This document shows positions 11,539-18,874 of a stretch of 38,650 bases of DNA, in pieces. Position 1 is the stretch's first letter. Each line of letters starts with the position of its first letter. The translations under genes were made by a program, and so were the position numbers. The DNA is from Prevotellaceae bacterium (GTDB lineage Bacteria > Bacteroidota > Bacteroidia > Bacteroidales > UBA932). Where the stretch lies: NCBI GenBank assembly GCA_031288865.1, contig JAITQN010000141.1, positions 1 through 38,650 of the forward strand. Direction: 5' to 3'. A model generated the notes under the pieces. That model did no database searches and was not told where the DNA came from. It saw only the letters and a program-made list of their open reading frames with translations.

Positions 11539-12066
11539 TTACTTCCCTTCCGGGCGTTCCGAGAGGGTTTTTACTACGCCTGAAATCGTGTTGCCTCCCG
11601 ATTGTAAAGCGGAAATAACACGTTTGACAGGTGATTGCAACAATCCAACCACGTCGCCGATCAATTCTTCGCGCGACTTGATATTTACGAGGGCCTCCAG
11701 TGTGGCAGCGCCGACATAGAGGCTTTCCTGCACATAAGCGCCTTTGAGCACCGGCTTGCCGTATTGCGCGCCAAATTCCTTAATCACCTTGGCGGGCGTG
11801 TTGGCCGTTTCCGTAAACATCACTGCTGTGGAGCCTTCGAGCACGCTAAAGATACCGGTTTCCGCAAAGCTGTTTTGTTCCAAAGCTTTTTTGAGGAGGG
11901 TGTTTTTCACCACCACCAACTTCACTTTCTTCTCAAAACAAACCCTGCGCAACTTCGATGTGTTTTCAGCGTTCAGCCCCGACACATCGGCCAGGTAGAA
12001 CGTAGGCATTTGTTTCAGTTGCTCTGCCAAAGCATCTATAATCACTTTCTTTTCTTCTTTTTTCAT
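11539..12066 (-). CDS. rplJ: 50S ribosomal protein L10
   Basis: MKKEEKKVIIDALAEQLKQMPTFYLADVSGLNAE; start moved from the ORF start at 12120. Confidence 0.96.
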   Translation of the reverse strand: MKKEEKKVIIDALAEQLKQMPTFYLADVSGLNAENTSKLRRVCFEKKVKLVVVKNTLLKKALEQNSFAETGIFSVLEGSTAVMFTETANTPAKVIKEFGAQYGKPVLKGAYVQESLYVGAATLEALVNIKSREELIGDVVGLLQSPVKRVISALQSGGNTISGVVKTLSERPEGK

Positions 12067-12083
12067 CGCTACATCGTTTAAGA

Positions 12084-12785
12084 TTATTCGGCAGCACCTA
12101 CTGATTTGGCATCGATACACAGGCCGGGGCTCATGGTCGACGACAAATAAATGCTTTTCACATACGTTCCTTTAAGCGCCTGAGGCTTCAATTTTATTAC
12201 CGTATTCAAGAATTCCTGTACGTTCTCTGCAATCTTCTTGGCATCGAACGACACCTTTCCTATTGCAGCATGCACGATACCCTGCTTGTCGACCTTGAAG
12301 TCGATTTTGCCGCCCTTCACATCTTCCACTGCTTTTCCTATTTCCATAGTCACAGTGCCTGTTTTGGGGTTGGGCATCAAACCGCGCGGGCCCAGCACGC
12401 GTCCCAGAGCGCCCACTTTCGCCATTACGGAAGGGGTGCAAATGATGACGTCGATGTCGGTCCAGCCGGTTTTTATTTTCTCGATATACTCGTCCAATCC
12501 AACATGATCGGCGCCGGCCGCCTTTGCTTCCGCCTCTTTATCGGGCGTACAAAGCACCAGCACGCGAGCTGTTTTCCCTGTTCCATGCGGAAGAGTTACT
12601 ACGCCACGAACCATTTGATTGGCCTTGCGCGGATCCACACCAAGGCGCACCGCAAGTTCCACCGAAGCGTCGAATTTGGTGAAAGTAACTTCTTTCACCA
12701 ACGCGGCGGCTTCCGAGAGCTTGTAGTGTTTGGTAGAATCGACTTTGGCGTAAACTACTTTTTGTTTTTTTGTTAACTTACTCAT
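12084..12785 (-). CDS. rplA: 50S ribosomal protein L1
   Basis: [46 protein letters not shown]. Confidence 0.98.
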   Translation of the reverse strand: MSKLTKKQKVVYAKVDSTKHYKLSEAAALVKEVTFTKFDASVELAVRLGVDPRKANQMVRGVVTLPHGTGKTARVLVLCTPDKEAEAKAAGADHVGLDEYIEKIKTGWTDIDVIICTPSVMAKVGALGRVLGPRGLMPNPKTGTVTMEIGKAVEDVKGGKIDFKVDKQGIVHAAIGKVSFDAKKIAENVQEFLNTVIKLKPQALKGTYVKSIYLSSTMSPGLCIDAKSVGAAE

Positions 12786-12800
12786 TACTGCATGAATTTT

Positions 12801-13244
12801 TTAGTTTACATTGGGCTTTTCACCGTCAACGGTAATGCCCATACTACGGGCAGTCCCGGCCACCATGCTCATTGCCGAATTTAAAGTAAATGCGTTCATA
12901 TCAGGCATTTTGTCTTCGGCAATTTTGCGAACCTGTTCCCAAGTCACGCTGGCCACCTTTTTGCGGTTCGGCTCGTTCGACCCCGACTGTATCTTGGCAG
13001 CCTCTTTCAGCTGTACAGCTACAGGCGGCTGTTTCACGATAAAGTCAAACGACTTGTCGACATAAACCGTTATGATCACGGGCAAAACTTTCCCCGCCTT
13101 GTCTTGCGTGCGCGCATTGAACTGCTTGCAAAACTCCATAATGTTTACGCCTTTCGAACCTAACGCAGGACCCACCGGCGGCGAGGGGTTAGCCGCTCCG
13201 CCTTTGATTTGTAGTTTAATTAGTCCGGCAATTTCTTTCGCCAT
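12801..13244 (-). CDS. rplK: 50S ribosomal protein L11
   Basis: [36 protein letters not shown]. Confidence 0.98.
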   Translation of the reverse strand: MAKEIAGLIKLQIKGGAANPSPPVGPALGSKGVNIMEFCKQFNARTQDKAGKVLPVIITVYVDKSFDFIVKQPPVAVQLKEAAKIQSGSNEPNRKKVASVTWEQVRKIAEDKMPDMNAFTLNSAMSMVAGTARSMGITVDGEKPNVN

Positions 13245-13256
13245 AATGTTTGTTTG

Positions 13257-13805
13257 TTATTCTTTTTCTACTTGAATGAAACCGAGCTCCAGCAAGTTCT
13301 TACGCCCGAAGATCTTCACCATCACTTTCAACTTCTTCTTGTCTTCATTGATCTCCTCAATCGTACCGTTGAACCCGTTGAAAGGACCATCGGTCACTTT
13401 CACGGCCTCGCCCACTACGAAAGGCGTAATGTTCTCTTCCTCATTTTCCGCTAACTCATCCACACGGCCTAAAATGCGGTTCACCTCGCTTAAGCGCAGA
13501 GGCATGGGGTCGCCGCCTTTTGTTTCTCCCAAAATGCCGGAAATGTGGGTGGTATTGCGCAAAATGTGGGGCACTTCGCCCACCAAAGCTGCTTCGATTA
13601 AAATGTATCCCGGATAGAAAATGCGATCCTTGCTCACTTTTTTACCGTTTTTCACCTGGTAAATTTTCTCGGTAGGAATGAGTACCTGCGAAATATAATC
13701 TTCGAGCCTCAAACGTTTAATTTCGTTCTCGATATACTCCTTGGCCTTTTTCTCCTTGCCTCCCGCAGCGCGCAAGACATACCATTTTTTGGTTATTTCA
13801 CTCAT
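13257..13805 (-). CDS. nusG: Transcription termination/antitermination protein NusG
   Basis: WYVLRAAGGKEKKAKEYIE...PGYILIEA...KVTDGPFNGFNGTIEEIN. Confidence 0.97.
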   Translation of the reverse strand: MSEITKKWYVLRAAGGKEKKAKEYIENEIKRLRLEDYISQVLIPTEKIYQVKNGKKVSKDRIFYPGYILIEAALVGEVPHILRNTTHISGILGETKGGDPMPLRLSEVNRILGRVDELAENEEENITPFVVGEAVKVTDGPFNGFNGTIEEINEDKKKLKVMVKIFGRKNLLELGFIQVEKE

Positions 13806-13818
13806 TTTCTTTAATGCT

Positions 13819-14013
13819 TTAATACAAAAACTCGTAAATAAACGTCATTACATGGCGGAACGTAAGATCCATCGCGAAAATAACCAGCGACATAATGGCA
13901 GAAGCCACCATTACAACCACAGCACTCGACTGTAACTGACCGAACGAGGGCCACGTCACTTTATGTACCAATTCATTGTAAGCTTCTCTGAGATACGCAT
14001 TAATCTTTTTCAT
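13819..14013 (-). CDS. secE: Preprotein translocase subunit SecE
   Basis: 64-aa single-TM protein with YNELVHKVTWPSFGQLQSSAVVVMV, next to nusG. Confidence 0.93.
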   Translation of the reverse strand: MKKINAYLREAYNELVHKVTWPSFGQLQSSAVVVMVASAIMSLVIFAMDLTFRHVMTFIYEFLY

Positions 14014-14121
14014 CCTGTTAATTTAAAAAACGCTTTGTAACACCCGGGGTTGGAAGCTGTCCGGCCGTGTTACGTTATTGCTTTAAGCCGATTTGCGCAC
14101 CGTAACTTGCGTCAATCAGTG

Positions 14122-14192
14122 CAGGGGCAGAGCGATTCGAACGCCCATCAACGGTTTTGGAGACCGCTATTCTACCCTTGAACTATGCCCCT
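14122..14192 (-). tRNA. tRNA-Trp (CCA)
   Basis: Cloverleaf on minus strand with 7-bp acceptor AGGGGCA/TGCCCCT, anticodon loop CTCCAAA, GTTCGAATC T-arm. Confidence 0.95.
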
Positions 14193-14236
14193 GTTCGAAG
14201 CGGAAGCTAAGGGACAAGTCCCCAACTTCCACTTGT

Positions 14237-15423
14237 TTAATCCAAAATCTTCGTCACCTGTCCGGCGCCCACCGTACGGCCGCCTTCACGGATCGCGAAG
14301 CGCAGGCCTTCACCCATGGCCACAGGATAGATCAATTCTACGGTGATGGTTACGTTATCGCCGGGCAGCACCATTTCGGTACCTTGCGGCAGCGTGATTT
14401 CACCGGTAACGTCCAACGTGCGCAGGTAGAATTGGGGACGGTACTTGTTGTGGAAAGGAGTGTGGCGTCCGCCTTCTTCTTTCTTCAACACGTAAATCTC
14501 GGCCTGGAATTTCTTGTGCGGCGTAATCGTGCCCGGTTTGGCAATAACCTGTCCGCGTTTGATGTCTTTCTTGTCGATACCGCGGAGCAGCAGCCCTACG
14601 TTATCGCCCGCTTCACCGCGGTCGAGCAGCTTGCGGAACATTTCTACGCCGGTAACGGTCGTCTTTTGCGGTTTTTCACCCAGCCCGATTACTTCTACTT
14701 CTTCGCCCACTTTGATCACACCGGTTTCGATACGTCCGGTGGCCACCGTGCCGCGGCCGGTGATAGAGAATACGTCTTCCACAGGCATTACGAACGGTTT
14801 TTCGTTTTCGCGCGGAGGAATAGGAATGTAGGTGTCTACCGCATCCATGAGTTCCATGATTTTTTCCACCCATTGCGGTTCGCCGTTCAGTCCGCCCAAT
14901 GCAGAGCCGCGAATAACCGGCGTGTTGTCGCCGTCGAACTTGTAGAAACTCAACAGTTCGCGCACTTCCATTTCTACCAGGTCGAGCATTTCAGGGTCGT
15001 CAACCATATCCACCTTGTTCAGAAATACAACGATACGGGGAACGTTCACCTGGCGGGCCGGAGGATGTGTTCGCGGGTTTGGGGCATGGGGCCGTCGGTG
15101 GCGGCTACTACAAGAATAGCGCCGTCCATTTGCGCCGCGCCGGTAACCATGTTCTTCACATAGTCGGCGTGACCAGGACAGTCTACGTGTGCGTAGTGGC
15201 GGCTTGCCGTCTGATATTCTACGTGGGCCGTATTAATCGTAATACCGCGTTCTTTTTCTTCAGGCGCGTTATCGATAGAATCGAAAGTGCGTACTTCAGA
15301 AAGACCTTTAGCAGCAAGTACGGTTGTAATTGCGGCGGTCAAAGTAGTTTTGCCATGGTCAACGTGACCGATGGTCCCGACGTTCACGTGGGGTTTATCC
15401 CGTTTGAAAGTTTCTTTTGCCAT
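14237..15423 (-). CDS. tuf: Elongation factor Tu, interrupted by a 1-nt frameshift near 15059/15060
   Basis: ORFs 15046-15453 ([28 protein letters not shown]...[10 protein letters not shown]) and 14237-15049 ([15 protein letters not shown]...) are the two halves of one EF-Tu in different frames. Confidence 0.95.
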
Positions 15424-15463
15424 AATATCATTGTTTTTAATTAGTTTCGTCAATCTTGTTTGG

Positions 15464-15535
15464 AGCCGGCGGTGAGAATTGAACTCACGACCTCTTCCTT
15501 ACCAAGGAAGCGCTCTACCACTGAGCTACGCTGGC
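15464..15535 (-). tRNA. tRNA-Thr (GGT)
   Basis: Minus strand GCCAGCGTAGCTCAGTGGTAGAGCGCTTCCTTGGTAAGGAAGAGGTCGTGAGTTCAATTCTCACCGCCGGCT. Confidence 0.93.
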
Positions 15536-15546
15536 CTTTTCCCTTG

Positions 15547-15619
15547 AGCGGAAGACGAGGTTCGAACCCGCGACCCTCAGCTTGGAAGGCTGATGCTCTA
15601 CCGACTGAGCTACTTCCGC
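15547..15619 (-). tRNA. tRNA-Gly (TCC)
   Basis: Minus strand GCGGAAGTAGCTCAGTCGGTAGAGCATCAGCCTTCCAAGCTGAGGGTCGCGGGTTCGAACCTCGTCTTCCGCT. Confidence 0.95.
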
Positions 15620-15623
15620 AATG

Positions 15624-15706
15624 TGGGGAGAGCAGGATTCGAACCTACGAAAGCTTACGCTAGCAGAGTTACAGTCTGCCCCAGTTGGCCACTTTGGTAT
15701 CTCCCC
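15624..15706 (-). tRNA. tRNA-Tyr (GTA)
   Basis: Class II tRNA with long variable arm; anticodon loop CTGTAAC; acceptor GGGGAGA/TCTCCCC. Confidence 0.95.
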
Positions 15707-15754
15707 CTCATTATTTCAATACACTAACTTGCTTCTTCTTACTCAATTAACCCG

Positions 15755-15828
15755 AGCCGATGGAGGGATTCGAACCCCCGACCAGCTGATTACAAATCAG
15801 CTGCTCTGGCCAACTGAGCTACATCGGC
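15755..15828 (-). tRNA. tRNA-Thr (TGT)
   Basis: Minus strand GCCGATGTAGCTCAGTTGGCCAGAGCAGCTGATTTGTAATCAGCTGGTCGGGGGTTCGAATCCCTCCATCGGCT. Confidence 0.95.
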
Positions 15829-15862
15829 ATACAAAATGAACACATTTGTCCAAAATGGAGCG

Positions 15863-15892
15863 CAAAGATAGGAATTTTTTGCCAACCCGCAA
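15863..15892 (-). promoter_or_regulatory. sigma-ABfr-like promoter TTG-N19-TATCTTTG for the tRNA-tuf block
   Basis: Plus strand CAAAGATA at 15863-15870 and CAA at 15890-15892. Confidence 0.75.
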
Positions 15893-15941
15893 AAAATAAT
15901 AAAAGATTTTAACCGATTTTGTTGAAAAAGTATTTTCTAAA

Positions 15942-16298
15942 TTATTTAATTATTTGTACGGCAGCGATTTCTGTTTTCCCGCCCAAAGGCGGATTTTGCT
16001 TTGCGACCTTCACGGAGAGGTGTGCGATGCCCGGCACTTCGGCCTGCAGGGCCTTGGCGATGCGTCCCGCCACGTGCTCAAGCAGCCGCGACGGCGTGCC
16101 CATTTCGCGTTTCACCACGTCATAAATCTGCTGGTAGTTCACCGTATCGTCCAGGCAGTCCGTTTCGATAGCCTTGCTCAGGTCGGCGTCTACTGTCACG
16201 TCCACGTAAAAGTAATTGCCCACGATCCGTTCTTCGGGCAGGTGCCCGTGCCGGGCGAAAAACTCCATGCGGCGCAGTTCAATGGTTGCCATGTTCAT
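15942..16298 (-). CDS. folB: Dihydroneopterin aldolase
   Basis: IELRRMEFFARHGHLPEERIVGNYFYVDVTV...DDTVNYQQIYDVVKREM...LLEHVAGRIAKAL. Confidence 0.93.
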   Translation of the reverse strand: MNMATIELRRMEFFARHGHLPEERIVGNYFYVDVTVDADLSKAIETDCLDDTVNYQQIYDVVKREMGTPSRLLEHVAGRIAKALQAEVPGIAHLSVKVAKQNPPLGGKTEIAAVQIIK

Positions 16299-16404
16299 GT
16301 TTTAGGTGCTAACTTGCCGCAAAGGTACGACTTTTATGGGAAATAATTTATCGCCTTGCAATCCTCTTTGCGAATAATCGTATCCCTTCAAACGAATACT
16401 GCGA

Positions 16405-17424
16405 CTATTTAACACAGCGCAACTCTGCCCCAAAGATATGACCAGTTAACCTGTAATCCCATGACATAGACGCATATGAAACAGCCAGGTGAATCGAGGC
16501 GTGCTCGTCGGACAGGTACAAAGAGAAACTATCGCTGGATGAATACCAAGCATCACGACAATGACAACCTGGTTGGTAGACATATCGCAGGCAAGCAACG
16601 TCGTTAGTACATAGATTTTGCTCTTGTCCCGCATTTGAGCGAAAATATGTGTAATCGGAAGCAGTAGGGACGCGCCATGGGGTTGGGCACAGAAGTTCAG
16701 CATTTTGAAACACACACATGTATGAGTATTTATAACCAACACAGCCAGTTCTATTTAGTTCATACCAACTACTGTTTATAGCACCCATACCCAGTGAGCA
16801 CCCATTAAGCACTGCTTTCAAAGGAGCACTCCATGTCAAGCCACCTACCACAATGGTTTGTGTTGATGCAGCACCGGGAGGAGTAGCAGTCATAAGGATT
16901 GTGCCTGGCGCCCTTGTGGCGTCGGTGAACGATACTAAGGGATATGCTAATTTATAATTAGTCGCCTCACTTTTGATTACAGTATCACTATCACTTTCAT
17001 ACGTGAGATAAAACGGCGGCGTCCCCGTAAACGTAATTTTATTCACATCCGTATATCTTCCTATTGACGGGTAATTAATAGCATACGCACAAGCTCCTGT
17101 AAAGACAGAAACCTCAGTAGTAAGCAGTTGAATGGTGGCCGAAAAATTACCCGAAGTGTTGGCGACTACCCATGCGCCCTGGTCGTTGCCGGAAATCATG
17201 TGTGCCCTACCGGCCGAGGCGGAAACACCCGACAGCGGCAAGCGGGTCATGGTGCCGGCGTTGTTGTAATCCACAAATACCCACGCGCTGTCGATTGGGG
17301 TTTTGTTCCAGCTCACGGTAAACGTTACCGTGCCGGAGGCAACCTTAAACTCAGAAATGGTGATGCCATTTTGCGCTGCCAGCACCACCGGGCAGCATAA
17401 TAGTAGTAAAAACAATTTTTTCAT
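16405..17424 (-). CDS. FISUMP-domain secreted protein (paralog A)
   Basis: Signal peptide MKKLFLLLLCCPVVLAAQNGITISEFKV; C-terminal CPTPWRVPTASDY...AELRCVK typical of FISUMP / C-type-lectin-like fold. Confidence 0.8.
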   Translation of the reverse strand: MKKLFLLLLCCPVVLAAQNGITISEFKVASGTVTFTVSWNKTPIDSAWVFVDYNNAGTMTRLPLSGVSASAGRAHMISGNDQGAWVVANTSGNFSATIQLLTTEVSVFTGACAYAINYPSIGRYTDVNKITFTGTPPFYLTYESDSDTVIKSEATNYKLAYPLVSFTDATRAPGTILMTATPPGAASTQTIVVGGLTWSAPLKAVLNGCSLGMGAINSSWYELNRTGCVGYKYSYMCVFQNAELLCPTPWRVPTASDYTYFRSNAGQEQNLCTNDVACLRYVYQPGCHCRDAWYSSSDSFSLYLSDEHASIHLAVSYASMSWDYRLTGHIFGAELRCVK

Positions 17425-17473
17425 AATACGGGTTTTTAATTAATTCAAAATCCAAAACTCAAAATTCATAATT

Positions 17474-17540
17474 AAAAAAAGGCTGCTGTATGGTACAATA
17501 GGTGACAATAAGAAGAAGAACTAACAAACAACAGCCTTTT
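17474..17540 (-). terminator. Terminator/attenuator-like hairpin about 50 nt upstream of paralog A
   Basis: Minus strand AAAAGGCTGTTG ... CAGCAGCCTTTT (12-bp stem with one G-U, 40-nt loop) followed by a T-run. Confidence 0.6.
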
Positions 17541-17670
17541 ACCAAAGAGCAATACAATCCCACATCGCAAAATAATTGCAACGTATACAAAGAAATAATT
17601 AAGTGACTAAGTGATTAGGTGACTAAGAAAAAATAAATCTTAACTCTCAGTTCTTAACTCTTAACTAAAT

Positions 17671-17900
17671 AAGTAGCGCGAGCCTTTGGAAAATTTATTC
17701 ATTAATGAGGTCTTCCGGAACCAAGTAAACAAATAAATTAGGCCCACACCTGTCTTTCTAATAATGATAATTGGATTTAAAAAGTAACGTGTGGGCGCCA
17801 ACTTTGTTTCTCTGTTTACTTTTTTAATGGAATTTTCGGAAGTTTCATTAATAGAGTACTAAAAGCGAGCGCCAACAAGTATAATAAAGAACATATACTT
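17671..17900 (-). ncRNA. Candidate structured ncRNA or long 5' leader: single long imperfect hairpin
   Basis: Nested inverted-repeat arms in symmetric order: ATTAATGA/TCATTAAT, CTTCCG/CGGAAG, AAGTAAAC/GTTTACTT, GCCCACAC/GTGTGGGC; no coding potential; promoter just upstream on minus strand. Confidence 0.5.
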
Positions 17901-17907
17901 TACGCTG

Positions 17908-17937
17908 CAAATGTAAGTACAATTTTTGGAAATGCAA
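17908..17937 (-). promoter_or_regulatory. sigma-ABfr-like promoter TTG-N19-TACATTTG
   Basis: Plus strand CAAATGTA at 17908-17915 and CAA at 17935-17937. Confidence 0.6.
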
Positions 17938-18133
17938 GCGCAGAAGTGTTAAATTATGTTATACGAACTTATTTAAAAAATTATAGATATTAGTTTTTTT
18001 AACTTCTGCTTATAGTTAATCTCTTTAGCGCCTTGTCCCGGCTTGCATGGTCATAACCCTGCGACTACAGAGTTTGTTCCATTGGGAAAATGAAGTTTCA
18101 AGCACGCAGGGACAACCCACGGTCAACGGGGAT

Positions 18134-18550
18134 CTAAAATGCAGCGATACGTAGCCGTTCCGCTATTCCATGTATTACACCCTCCAATCTTTTCTTTTGT
18201 GCAGGCGATGCAATGGCCAGACCTTCTTTATACTTTCTCAGTAAGGATGAATTTAAGCCTGCCTCTTTAGCCAAAGCCGATACATTAAAAAATGGAAAAG
18301 ACTGAAAGAACCCTGAAAAATCATAATGGTACTTAAATCCGATATTCCCACTATTTAATTCAACAGGAATCTCAATTTGCCGATCTTTGTAATCCTCCAA
18401 TCTTTCTTCTAAGGTTTCCATCAAATCTTGTTTAGCTTCTTGCTCCGTCAGTCCATACCCAAACAAGAACTCAATATCAGGCACATAAATACCATAGCCA
18501 CCATCGCTTGCCTTTTCAATAATAGCGGTTAATACTTTTTTTTCAGACAT
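18134..18550 (-). CDS. hicB: HicB-family antitoxin (alternative GTG start at 18571)
   Basis: LTAIIEKASDGGYGIYVPDIEFLFGYGLTEQEAKQDLMETLEE plus C-terminal DNA-binding-like ALAKEAGLNSSLLRKYKEG. Confidence 0.85.
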   Translation of the reverse strand: MSEKKVLTAIIEKASDGGYGIYVPDIEFLFGYGLTEQEAKQDLMETLEERLEDYKDRQIEIPVELNSGNIGFKYHYDFSGFFQSFPFFNVSALAKEAGLNSSLLRKYKEGLAIASPAQKKRLEGVIHGIAERLRIAAF

Positions 18551-18574
18551 CTTATTTGTATTTTTTTTCACGAT

Positions 18575-18757
18575 TTATTTTAATCCTGCATCCTTTAGTA
18601 TTTTATTTAAAGTACCAGTTGGAACTTCTTGACCAGAGTGCCTACCTACAGGTATATAATTTTTAAATTCAGGGTGTACATACTTAGCATGCCTTTTCCC
18701 ATTTCTTTTTTCCCAACCGTTTTTTTCTAATAATTTGTACAACTCCGAAAATTTTAT
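18575..18757 (-). pseudogene. hicA: HicA-family toxin ORF lacking an ATG start (ATA at the expected position)
   Basis: Minus-strand reading (I)KFSELYKLLEKNGWEKRNGKRHAKYVHPEFKNYIPVGRHSGQEVPTGTLNKILKDAGLK*; HicA-like, next to hicB. Could still be functional via the internal TTG at codon 5. Confidence 0.7.
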
Positions 18758-18819
18758 TACTTAGATTTTAAAGTTTAGTTTTCATAATACTTAAAATATT
18801 CTAATTTGAATTAACAACA

Positions 18820-18850
18820 CAAAGGAACAAATTTGTTCCTTATTTTCCAA
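18820..18850 (-). promoter_or_regulatory. Probable hicA promoter (TTG-N20-TTCCTTTG) containing a 20-bp perfect palindrome (18822-18841)
   Basis: AAGGAACAAATTTGTTCCTT is a perfect palindrome overlapping the putative -7 box. Confidence 0.55.
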
Positions 18851-18874
18851 ATTTATTTTCTTGATTTGCCAAAA

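Noticed and set aside
15040-15080. Programmed -1 frameshift restoring EF-Tu
   Set aside because: No convincing slippery heptamer or downstream stimulatory structure was noticed; it would also give a Leu-to-Pro change in a conserved segment. Sequencing error or a second tuf is more likely.
17671-17900. Retron msr/msd
   Set aside because: The long hairpin is superficially similar, but no reverse transcriptase ORF is nearby.
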